Shown here piece after piece: positions 1-5,747 of a stretch of DNA of 7,775 bases. Positions within the stretch are counted from its first letter, which is position 1. Every line of letters starts with the position of its first letter. The position numbers were made by a program, and so were the translations under genes. Origin of the DNA: Desulfobacula sp. (GTDB lineage Bacteria > Desulfobacterota > Desulfobacteria > Desulfobacterales > Desulfobacteraceae); assembly GCA_027858355.1 (NCBI GenBank), contig JAQICW010000375.1, positions 1 through 7,775 of the forward strand. Reading direction: 5' to 3'. Below the pieces are notes generated by a model. It did no database searches. It saw only the letters and a list, made by a program, of their open reading frames with translations, and was not told the DNA's origin.

Positions 1-92
1 CACAGTCGAAAATAAAAAATGATAAGAAGATTGAGGAGTTAATCGATTGGGAAAATAATGAGGAGACTCTGGCTTGGCTTGATAGTCTTTAA
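1..92 (+). CDS. 3' end of an unidentified gene (partial)
   Basis: Reading in the frame that ends at the TAA at 90-92 gives 29 uninterrupted codons from base 3. The frame is open to the left edge, so the gene would begin outside the window. The visible peptide is highly charged: a lysine-rich part (KIKNDKK) is followed by an acidic, tryptophan-containing tail (DWENNEETLAWLDSL). This looks like a soluble alpha-helical C-terminus. No motif allows a family assignment. The main alternative is a chance open frame in AT-rich DNA. The protein-like composition and natural acidic end favour a real gene, but only moderately. Confidence 0.4.
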   Translation, partial: QSKIKNDKKIEELIDWENNEETLAWLDSL

Positions 93-215
93 ACGATTGG
101 AACTGCCTGCGCCAGACACTGTGAGTTCAGTAAAAGGGTAAAATATTTTGTTGCCAGTTTTTTTTATAATTTTTAAATTATCTTCTAACCAACTGAATTT
201 ATTAATAATATTAAT

Positions 216-831
216 TTACCAGAAGAAAATTGAAATTTGCTTTGATTTTAACAGGTTATGGTAACTCGCAACATAAAGCCAGTAGTCAACGTCCAAAATC
301 CATCAAGATTTGATATGGTATTGTTGATAATCTGACCACTTTAAGGCAGTTTCCATAAGGATAATTAGTCACAACTCCGATTCAGTTTCAAATCGATATT
401 CAAAAGCTATATTTTTGATGAAAATGGAAAATTCTCGGATACAAGATATTGTGGTTTGAAGATTTTCTTCAAAAGCGACACATACATGTTGCTATAGTCG
501 CTTTCGCCCAGATCTGGATTTCTGCATATTTCTTTTGCCAGTCCTTCCTTTTTAAAATCACAGACAATCACTGATTATTGACATAAAAACTCACCTTGAA
601 ATAATTCAATTTTAGAGAAATCGAAAACCATGGGAATCACGTTATAGTAATCAATACAGTCTTGATAATGAGCACCCAACAATAATTTTGCAAGTCATGA
701 GAACTATCGAAGATATGCTTCTCTATATTGATATTTGTTCGGCTCATAAAGTCAAACTCAGCCTTGCGAATATTAACTCTTCGTTCTTGTACTTTAGAAA
801 AAGGAAAGATCAGAAATTGAATATAAAGAAA
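216..831 (-). pseudogene. Probable decayed minus-strand gene, family unknown
   Basis: No intact gene lies here, but the minus strand shows consecutive protein-like stretches in shifting frames. First, directly after the stop of the STN-HEAT gene, a frame is open from 831 down to a stop at 637-639 and includes RVNIRKAEFDFMSR. Second, a shifted frame from about 692 to a stop at 407-409 contains YYNVIPMVFDFSKIELFQGEF and then, past one in-frame TAA (575-577), KEGLAKEICRNPDLGESDY. Third, another shift gives IAFEYRFETESEL, a stop (369-371), ALKWSDYQQYH, a stop (303-305) and WILDVDYWLYVASYHNLLK, ending at 216-218. The stretches follow one another in the same orientation, as expected of one gene damaged by frameshifts and stops. 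I do not recognise the family. Bases 93-215 to its left are AT-rich and show nothing else I can support. Chance open frames remain possible. Confidence 0.33.
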
Positions 832-1755
832 TTAGAATTCATTGAGAGCTTTTCTGGCAAGTTTTCGTATCTGCGTATCACTATCTTGCAAAGCGGTATT
901 TAAAAAAGCACGTGATACTTGGTCTTGACGATCAATAAAATAGTCAAGGGCAACCTTTCTTACCGATGTATCAACGTCTCCAAGCAAGGCTTGAGCAATT
1001 ATCTGCGTTGCTTTTTCATTATCCATCATTTTCAAGCTTTCAACCGCATGCTTTCTCAACCTTGTATTTGAATCTCCCAGCACTGTTGTAATCGCAACAA
1101 CTGCTTCATCACTTCCAATACGTTGCAGTTCAGTGATAGACTGTTCCTTGGTGTCATGATCCGAGGCTTCAAACAATTGTTTGGCCCAGAAACCAACTTC
1201 GGTTTCGTCATCAAACAATGGCTTGCTCAAAACCTGATTTTGTATTGATGAAAGTTTAGGATTTGACTCTACAATCGTATTTTGCTTGTTGATGTCTTGT
1301 AAAACCGATTGTTTTGGAGAAATCTTGTTTAGTGCGGTAGATGGTATGGGCTTTTCCATTGCGCCAAGAGGGAAAGATTTCCCTTCAAACAACCAGATTT
1401 GATTGATCGTGTGTATTTTTTTTGTATTCCCAAGTGCATCCGTGATCATGTAAATTACGGCCAGGGAATAATTTTTTGCCAAACGTTTGATACCTTGAAT
1501 CAGTGACAGTCCTGAAAAAGAATCCGTGATTGCATCTATATTACTGCCAAAAAGAAAAAATCGACAATTTGATTTTTCCTCGATCACTTTTAAGATCTCT
1601 GTCAGAGAAACATTTTTTGCATTAACTGACAAGCGTTCCTTTTGCTGGTCAAATTTTATATCGAGTCCCTGCTCAACTGCCATTCCCCGAGAGTATATCA
1701 GGACTGAGCAAGCCAAAAAGATGGTTGAGACTATAATATATTTCAATAATGTCAT
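832..1755 (-). CDS. Exported STN-like domain plus HEAT-repeat protein
   Basis: The protein has 307 residues. Residues 1-26 form a hydrophobic signal peptide or N-terminal anchor (LLKYIIVSTIFLACSVLIY). Residues about 31-125 resemble the STN/secretin-type fold: a strand with LSVNAKNVSLTEILKVIEE, then a second half with FSGLSLIQGIKRLAKNYSLAVIY. A polar linker covers about 126-185. Residues about 186-307 form roughly four HEAT (PBS-lyase-like) repeats, each with the usual D-x-D/N-x-x-[IL]-R-K-x-A turn (GDSNTRLRKHAVESL, GDVDTSVRKVALDY, QDSDTQIRKLARKAL). The start at 1755 has an AAAGGGA ribosome site five bases upstream. A longer frame from 1785 would begin inside the predicted -10 box, so I reject it. 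The family points to periplasmic protein-protein binding; there is no catalytic motif. The LAC near residue 15 is a poor lipobox because F is at -3. The exact partner is unknown. Confidence 0.88.
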   Translation of the reverse strand: MTLLKYIIVSTIFLACSVLIYSRGMAVEQGLDIKFDQQKERLSVNAKNVSLTEILKVIEEKSNCRFFLFGSNIDAITDSFSGLSLIQGIKRLAKNYSLAVIYMITDALGNTKKIHTINQIWLFEGKSFPLGAMEKPIPSTALNKISPKQSVLQDINKQNTIVESNPKLSSIQNQVLSKPLFDDETEVGFWAKQLFEASDHDTKEQSITELQRIGSDEAVVAITTVLGDSNTRLRKHAVESLKMMDNEKATQIIAQALLGDVDTSVRKVALDYFIDRQDQVSRAFLNTALQDSDTQIRKLARKALNEF

Positions 1756-1775
1756 TATTTTCCCTTTAAAATTCA

Positions 1776-1804
1776 AGGATACCATTTAACAAAAGTGCAA
1801 TCAA
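1776..1804 (-). promoter_or_regulatory. Sigma-70-type promoter of the STN-HEAT gene
   Basis: On the minus strand a -35 TTGATT (1799-1804) is followed after exactly 17 bases by a -10 TATCCT (1776-1781), which is preceded by TG at the extended -10 position (TGG). Transcription would begin about 1769, leaving a leader of around 14 bases that still contains the AAAGGGA ribosome site (1761-1767). This fixes the start codon at 1755. It is a prediction from consensus only. Confidence 0.45.
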
Positions 1805-1833
1805 CGAATAGATAGGTGTGCATGCGGCAATAA

Positions 1834-1862
1834 TTGACACGCCCTTCTGATGCTGGTATTTG
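1834..1862 (+). promoter_or_regulatory. Sigma-70-type promoter of the acyltransferase gene
   Basis: A perfect -35 TTGACA (1834-1839) is followed by a 17-base spacer and TATTTG (1857-1862), which matches only three of six -10 positions but carries an extended TGG immediately before it. The predicted start, about 1869, gives a leader of 41 bases to the ATC codon at 1910 or 80 to the ATG at 1949. It lies back to back with the promoter of the STN-HEAT gene; the two -35 boxes are 29 bases apart. Confidence 0.42.
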
Positions 1863-1896
1863 TGTTTATAGACCGCAAAATCATATAGATCATATC

Positions 1897-1904
1897 AGGA
1901 GAGG
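1897..1904 (+). promoter_or_regulatory. Ribosome site AGGAGAGG, pointing to a start upstream of the ATG
   Basis: AGGAGAGG is the only good Shine-Dalgarno sequence before the acyltransferase gene. It ends five bases before an in-frame ATC (1910-1912) but 44 bases before the first in-frame ATG (1949). No ATG, GTG or TTG exists in frame between the upstream stop TAG (1886-1888) and 1949. The spacing to ATC is ideal, which makes it relevant to the true start. Confidence 0.5.
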
Positions 1905-1948
1905 CGGATATCAAAAAGGAAATTTACAATCGAAAGCGAATCCGGGGA

Positions 1949-3067
1949 ATGGATGGTCTTAGAGCCCTTGCAGCGCTTTGTGTATTCGCAGTGCATTATA
2001 ACCAGATGGTGAAACTTGATTTTAAGGCTGGCCCATTTGATATGAAGACTTTTATGGCCAATGGAAATCATGGTGTAGCACTCTTTTTTTTACTAAGCGG
2101 ATTTCTTTTGAGCCTTCCCTTCTGGCAAGCTCTTATGACCGGACACCCGTATCCTGGTATTAAAAAATATTTTTCCAGGAGGATTGTCCGAATTGTCCCT
2201 GCTTATTATCTAATTCTGACAGTGCTCATTTTGGTGACCAATTATTGGAAAATCCCAGGGATCGGGTTTGATATTATTTCCCATTATCTCTTTATTTTTA
2301 ATTTCACCGAATTTACTATATTCAGCATCTCTCCACAATTTTGGACCCTTGCGGTTGAACTTCAGTTTTACCTTTTACTTCCTCTTTTTTTTATGGGCCT
2401 GAGATCAGATTGGGTTAGAAAACATATACCATTGGTTATTGGGCTTTTGATTGTTGCAGCCTGTTCAGCTCAATATGTGATGATACAGGTATTTGACAGG
2501 ATAATTTCCTGGCCATTCAATCCATGGTTAACTTGGGTTCGTCCATATGGCGCAGTACTTAATCATTCGCTGCTGGCATCCCTGCCACACTTTCTGTTAG
2601 GGATGACAGCAGGGTACATATACCAAAAAATTCATCTCCGATCCAATGGCGTTCATTGGCTTAAGGCTCATGGTGAATATTTATTCTGGGCAGGTTTGAT
2701 ATCGATACTCATCTTATTGTCCACCGGATGGATCAATAGTATTGAAATCTCTTTTTGCCCATACGGGATGCCTCTTGTACCCATTCTTCTGATACTTATT
2801 ATCATTGCCGCTCCCATGACCCGGTTCGCCTTAAAAATTCTTGAAAGCCGGGGGATACGAAACCTGGGTATAATTTCCTACGGGATTTATCTATACCATT
2901 ATCCCTGTCTTTTATATATCGAACACTATATGAGAATCAGGAATCTGGACGTCGAAATCCACTGGCTCATATTTGGCTCTGTCAGCCTTGCTGCCTCTAT
3001 GATTACTGCCACTATCTCCTATTTTGCCGTTGAAAGACCTTTTTTACGGCTGGTGAGAGGGAAATGA
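1949..3067 (+). CDS. Acyltransferase-3 family integral membrane protein (OafA/ExoZ-like)
   Basis: The product has 372 residues from the ATG and is almost entirely hydrophobic, with about ten membrane segments. It shows the family landmarks in order: MDGLRALAALCVFAVHY (residues 1-17, with the conserved histidine of the first membrane helix), GVALFFLLSGF (42-52), SRRIVRIVPAYY (76-87), FWTLAVELQFYLL (131-143), then near the C-terminus LGIISYGIYLYHYP and YFAVERPFLRL. Members move acyl groups, commonly acetyl, across the inner membrane onto glycans such as exopolysaccharide, O-antigen or Nod factor; the substrate here cannot be read from sequence. The usual family N-terminus (basic residues then xGxDGLRA) extends upstream of this ATG, and 13 further in-frame codons reach back to an ATC with an ideal ribosome site, so the true protein may have 385 residues. 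Its 3' end overlaps the convergent Sel1 gene by 24 bases. Confidence 0.93.
   Translation: MDGLRALAALCVFAVHYNQMVKLDFKAGPFDMKTFMANGNHGVALFFLLSGFLLSLPFWQALMTGHPYPGIKKYFSRRIVRIVPAYYLILTVLILVTNYWKIPGIGFDIISHYLFIFNFTEFTIFSISPQFWTLAVELQFYLLLPLFFMGLRSDWVRKHIPLVIGLLIVAACSAQYVMIQVFDRIISWPFNPWLTWVRPYGAVLNHSLLASLPHFLLGMTAGYIYQKIHLRSNGVHWLKAHGEYLFWAGLISILILLSTGWINSIEISFCPYGMPLVPILLILIIIAAPMTRFALKILESRGIRNLGIISYGIYLYHYPCLLYIEHYMRIRNLDVEIHWLIFGSVSLAASMITATISYFAVERPFLRLVRGK
3044..3067. other. Convergent overlap of two gene ends
   Basis: The last eight codons of the acyltransferase (including its TGA) and the last eight codons of the Sel1 gene (including its TAA) occupy the same 24 bases on opposite strands. 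There is no room for an intergenic terminator, so each transcript must run into the other gene as antisense. Confidence 0.9.
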
Positions 3068-4033
3068 CTGAAAATGAGTATCCACTTTTGAATCAAGGTC
3101 TGATTTCCAGGTTTCCGGCATGATCTCAAGTACCTTTTTCAAGATTTTTTCCGCCTCTTTCCGGACATCCATATCCGAAGACTGACGCACTGAGGCCGAC
3201 AGCCACAAATAACTTTTGGCAAGATCTTTAGCGCCAAGCATACCGGTTTCGGGATCCTTCGGCGAATTAAAATAGAGTATTCCCACAGGGAAATAGGCCT
3301 TTTGGTATCCTTTTGAAGCCGCCTTTTCAAACCAGGATATGGCAGTCTGAGGATCTTTGGGTCTTCCCAGGCCGTCCCGCATCATTAGTCCCATATAATA
3401 TTCTGCTTCAGGTGCTCCCATTGCTGCAGCCTGAGAGAACCAGCTAAACGAACGTTCCAGATCCTGCACTCCTGACTCTTTTTCCATCAGGAATCGGCCC
3501 ATTTGAATCTGAGCTGGAACAATGCTTTTCATTGCTGCCTGTTCGCACAATTTGAGGGCTTTTTCAGAATCTTTGGGAACACCTTTGCCTGTCATATACA
3601 ACTCGGCCAGAGCGCAAAGGGAGCTATAGTGCCCTAACTCTGCCGCACGTTTATAAAATTGGGCGGCTTTTGCAGAATTCGGATCTCTGCCCACACCATC
3701 CTCAAGACATTCGGCAAAAAAATAAATCCCTGCGGGAATGCCCTTGCTGCCGGCTCTTTCAAACCATTGGCAAGCCTGGACAGGGTCAACCGGCCGCCCC
3801 CATCCAAACTTGAAAAAAAGTCCCAGAGTAAATTGAGCTAAGGGATTATTTTTTTTAACTGCAAAATGATGATATTCTGTGTAAGCCTTATTATACTCTC
3901 CCTTGGATAACAGGTTTTGGGCAGATTCAAGCTCTCTTGCCACACTTTTTTTCGCAAAACAGGGTGGACTGGTCAGGATCACCGTTAATATCAGTATCAG
4001 AAAGCAAGTGAGGCAACATTTTTTAACTTTCAT
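3044..4033 (-). CDS. Secreted Sel1-repeat (SLR) protein
   Basis: The protein has 329 residues. It starts with a Sec signal peptide (KVKK, a hydrophobic core to about residue 20, and likely cleavage after CFA at 27). A TPR-like helix pair covers about 33-60. Then come Sel1-like repeats in strict 36-residue register at about 63-98, 99-134, 135-170, 171-206 and 207-242, with a longer sixth at 243-282. Each has the A-x-x-x-L/M-G-x-x-x-x-x-G-x-G-x-x-x-D and A-x-x-W/L-F/C-x-x-A-A pattern. A helical tail, 285-329, ends the protein. Sel1 repeats form alpha-solenoid scaffolds for protein-protein binding; exported ones often serve envelope assembly or exopolysaccharide regulation (AlgK is an example). 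No enzyme motif is present. The ATG follows a GGGA ribosome site and lies 48 bases after the tail-collar stop, so it is the third gene of the operon. Cysteines at 6, 7 and 10 fall in the signal peptide and are not a convincing lipobox. Confidence 0.92.
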   Translation of the reverse strand: MKVKKCCLTCFLILILTVILTSPPCFAKKSVARELESAQNLLSKGEYNKAYTEYHHFAVKKNNPLAQFTLGLFFKFGWGRPVDPVQACQWFERAGSKGIPAGIYFFAECLEDGVGRDPNSAKAAQFYKRAAELGHYSSLCALAELYMTGKGVPKDSEKALKLCEQAAMKSIVPAQIQMGRFLMEKESGVQDLERSFSWFSQAAAMGAPEAEYYMGLMMRDGLGRPKDPQTAISWFEKAASKGYQKAYFPVGILYFNSPKDPETGMLGAKDLAKSYLWLSASVRQSSDMDVRKEAEKILKKVLEIMPETWKSDLDSKVDTHFQSFPSHQP

Positions 4034-4081
4034 AGTATGTCCCGTGGAAGTCAGAAAAATTATCGTGCAACAGGATTGATA

Positions 4082-4693
4082 TTAGTCGCGTGATGGGAAC
4101 ATCCCTTGTAAAGCGATGACATACCGCAGTACCAGTGACGGCTGAGAAATTTGAAAGCTCTGTCCGCTTCCGGTGTTGCCAACCGATATGGCAGCTGCTG
4201 CCATTGACACATCAGGTGCGGCTGTACTGTATTGGTCCTCACGGGGGTCATTGGCCAGGACTACGCCGTCCGGTGATGTTTCAGTGCCGTTTGCGCTTTG
4301 AGCATGTAAAACAGCCGTATGAGTATGCGGCGGCAGATTGGCCACGGCTAAAGTCGTTGTTTCAGAACCGTATCTTTGTCCCTGTCTTCTCGGTGTCAGG
4401 CCAGGGCCTGTTCCAGCATGAACCACCACGCGGCCCCGAAGTCCCGGTAGTCCAAACGTAGTGCGGCCGTCTCCGCCATACATCGTACCCAGAAGGGCAA
4501 AGAGAGCTGTGTTACTGGATATAGACAGTAATTGCCCATCGCAGTTGGCAAAGCCTCGAGGCGGGAAATTAAATCCCACAAGCCTGATTTCACCGATAAA
4601 CGGATCTGAAGCCAAGGCTGCAGACGCCCAGATAAATCCCACTGCAAGCATGGCAGCGCAAAACATTAAAGCTACTTTCTTTTTTGATATCAT
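4082..4693 (-). CDS. Tail-collar/microcystin-dependent (MdpB-like) protein with signal peptide
   Basis: The protein has 203 residues. Residues 1-28 form a clear Sec signal peptide ending ALA|SD. The mature part is a complete tail-collar domain of the COG4675 type: DPFIGEIRLVGFNFPPRGF (30-48), CDGQLLSISSNTALFALLGT (51-70), YGGDGRTTFGLPGLRGRV (72-89), H92-AGTGPG, GSETTTL (109-115), NLPPHTHT (119-126), and the terminal LRYVIALQGMFPSRD. The family includes phage short-tail-fibre parts and bacterial MdpB homologues, built as trimers; the HTH residues recall the metal-binding histidines of fibre tips. A signal peptide means export through Sec and argues against a role in a phage particle. The start at 4693 has AGGAGG eight bases upstream; the longer frame from 4726 has no ribosome site. 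It sits 44 bases after the PEP-CTERM gene and 48 before Sel1. Mature-protein function is unknown. Confidence 0.93.
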   Translation of the reverse strand: MISKKKVALMFCAAMLAVGFIWASAALASDPFIGEIRLVGFNFPPRGFANCDGQLLSISSNTALFALLGTMYGGDGRTTFGLPGLRGRVVVHAGTGPGLTPRRQGQRYGSETTTLAVANLPPHTHTAVLHAQSANGTETSPDGVVLANDPREDQYSTAAPDVSMAAAAISVGNTGSGQSFQISQPSLVLRYVIALQGMFPSRD

Positions 4694-4701
4694 TTCTCTA
4701 T

Positions 4702-4707
4702 CCTCCT
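4702..4707 (-). promoter_or_regulatory. Perfect AGGAGG ribosome site of the tail-collar gene
   Basis: The minus strand reads AGGAGG, then eight bases, then ATG at 4693-4691. This decides the start in favour of MISKKK and shows that the extra 11 residues of the longer frame are not translated. Confidence 0.8.
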
Positions 4708-4737
4708 GTAATAAAGTTTTTAACAAATGGTTTCTTA

Positions 4738-5589
4738 CTACACTCTGTTTTTCCGTGTTCTTGATAATCCTGCCATTCCCAACAAGCCAAACCCGAGAAG
4801 AAAAATGGTCCCGGGTTCGGGAATTATTGGATTCGGGCTGGAGAGGTTTTCAACACCCATGATGCTGACCGTGGCGGAAAAATCAGCGAGTGCAATGGAA
4901 TTGGCATCCGCTGAAGGGGTCCCACCTTCCATAGTCCAGGCTCCTGAAAGAGTTTCAAAAGTATCAGCGTTCAGGAGAACGTCAAAAACCTGAGGTCCTA
5001 TGTCGGAAACTTTATCACCAAATGAGGCTAAAAGATTTCCGTTAAATTCATCTCCATTGACGGTGTCTGAAATGACATCAGTAAAAAATCTTTCGCCGGA
5101 TGAATCGTCAATTGTAAATTCGGAATCTGCCCAGGCATCTCCCCCGCCTGCATCGACCCAGTTTGAATAATCAACTTGTATGGTGACCTTATAATCGTCG
5201 GTCAGGGATTGATTGACCAGTATAAGGCCGAAATCTATCCCCACTAAAAATTCACTATCATATTGAGTATCCACCGCCCCTGAGAGGCCAAATCCGTCAC
5301 CCAGAGCAGTGAAGTCTGCATAGATGGGGTTTAAACCGGAAGTAATGCCTGTCGCGTTATAGGTGCTACCTGTGTCGGCTCCCCCTTCTTTTTTACTATA
5401 TCCGCCATTAAGAGTCACAGGCCCCAAAAAAAACAAATCACCAGTGGCGAATTCTATAAAAGAACCTGCTGTTGTTATATCACTGGTGCCGATGGTTGCC
5501 GCCATAATTGACGACTGGCTGATCAGAGAACAGAATAATACGATTCCTGTTGTAATAGCTACTTTCTTTACACAGCTTACAAATTGCAT
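4738..5589 (-). CDS. PEP-CTERM sorting-domain protein, passenger unknown
   Basis: The protein has 283 residues. A signal peptide (residues 1-31, CVKKVAITTGIVLFCSLIS and SIMAA) precedes an acidic, glycine- and aspartate-rich, mostly beta-strand passenger (32-250) with a single short lysine cluster (YSKKEGG) and no cysteine. The C-terminus is a textbook PEP-CTERM signal: P257-E-P259, the hydrophobic helix GTIFLLGFGLLGMAGL (260-275), and the basic end SRTRKNRV. Such signals are recognised by exosortase (EpsH/XrtA), which transfers the protein to the cell surface or into exopolysaccharide; no exosortase is encoded in this window. The start at 5589 has AAGGAGG five bases upstream. An upstream in-frame ATG at 5679 lies only about 15 bases after the predicted start of the upstream promoter and upstream of the second one, and lacks a ribosome site. 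It is the first gene of a three-gene operon. The passenger matches no domain I recognise. Confidence 0.93.
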   Translation of the reverse strand: MQFVSCVKKVAITTGIVLFCSLISQSSIMAATIGTSDITTAGSFIEFATGDLFFLGPVTLNGGYSKKEGGADTGSTYNATGITSGLNPIYADFTALGDGFGLSGAVDTQYDSEFLVGIDFGLILVNQSLTDDYKVTIQVDYSNWVDAGGGDAWADSEFTIDDSSGERFFTDVISDTVNGDEFNGNLLASFGDKVSDIGPQVFDVLLNADTFETLSGAWTMEGGTPSADANSIALADFSATVSIMGVENLSSPNPIIPEPGTIFLLGFGLLGMAGLSRTRKNRV

Positions 5590-5594
5590 AACTC

Positions 5595-5601
5595 CCTCCT
5601 T
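5595..5601 (-). promoter_or_regulatory. AAGGAGG ribosome site of the PEP-CTERM gene
   Basis: The minus strand reads AAGGAGG, five bases (GAGTT), then ATG. It is a strong site and fixes the start at 5589 rather than 5679. Confidence 0.8.
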
Positions 5602-5656
5602 AAAGATGTTAGAACCTCTGTTACTAAAATTACGGATCCGATAAGCCTTTGATTTT

Positions 5657-5662
5657 ATTATA
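5657..5662 (-). promoter_or_regulatory. Consensus -10 box (TATAAT) before the PEP-CTERM operon
   Basis: A perfect TATAAT lies on the minus strand, 67 bases before the start codon, with no recognisable -35 at 16-18 bases upstream (CCTGAA or ACCTGA). If used, it would need an activator; transcription would begin about 5650. The alternative is the better balanced promoter at 5701-5729. Confidence 0.35.
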
Positions 5663-5700
5663 AACCATTTATGCGCCATTCAGGTGTATTGATTGATTAA

Positions 5701-5729
5701 ATTGTAGTAGCACAAAAACAGTCTGTTCA
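5701..5729 (-). promoter_or_regulatory. Second candidate promoter of the PEP-CTERM operon
   Basis: On the minus strand TGAACA (5724-5729, four of six matches to -35), a 17-base spacer and TACAAT (5701-5706, five of six matches to -10) form a balanced promoter. Its -35 overlaps one of two palindromes, so it could be under operator control. The leader would be about 105 bases. Confidence 0.35.
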
Positions 5730-5747
5730 TTAAGCCTGTTCGAACAG
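5717..5747. promoter_or_regulatory. Paired palindromes, likely operator sites
   Basis: Two perfect dyads sit side by side: AACAG-T-CTGTT (5717-5727) and CTGTTCGAACAG (5736-5747). They share the half-site CTGTT/AACAG, and their centres are about 19.5 bases apart, close to two helical turns. The first overlaps the -35 of the promoter at 5701-5729 and the second lies just upstream. This is the arrangement expected for cooperative binding of two dimers of one regulator. The regulator is not encoded here. Confidence 0.45.

Noticed and set aside
136..165. Rho-independent terminator after the partial first gene
   Set aside because: An eight-T run (158-165) exists, but the sequence before it (AAAATATTTT) cannot form a stable GC-rich hairpin with a proper loop.
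688..903. + strand frame of 71 codons
   Set aside because: Its last third is antisense to the STN-HEAT gene end, it has no ribosome site, and the minus strand reads better as protein in the same place.
4082..4693. Prophage or phage-tail-like particle locus
   Set aside because: Only the collar domain is phage-like. There is no other structural, lysis, integrase or capsid gene, and the signal peptide is incompatible with normal virion assembly.
4135..4993. Several + strand frames of 88-133 codons opposite the tail-collar and PEP-CTERM genes
   Set aside because: They are antisense shadows of two well-supported genes; their peptides show no motifs and they have no ribosome sites.
5658..5678. 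Sigma-54 promoter (TGGCGC ... TGGT on the minus strand)
   Set aside because: The GG of the -24 box is present at the right distance, but the -12 box has GT instead of the nearly invariant GC.
5590..5679. Longer start (MAHKW) for the PEP-CTERM protein
   Set aside because: It lies among the predicted promoter elements, has no ribosome site, and places 30 polar residues before an otherwise perfect signal peptide.
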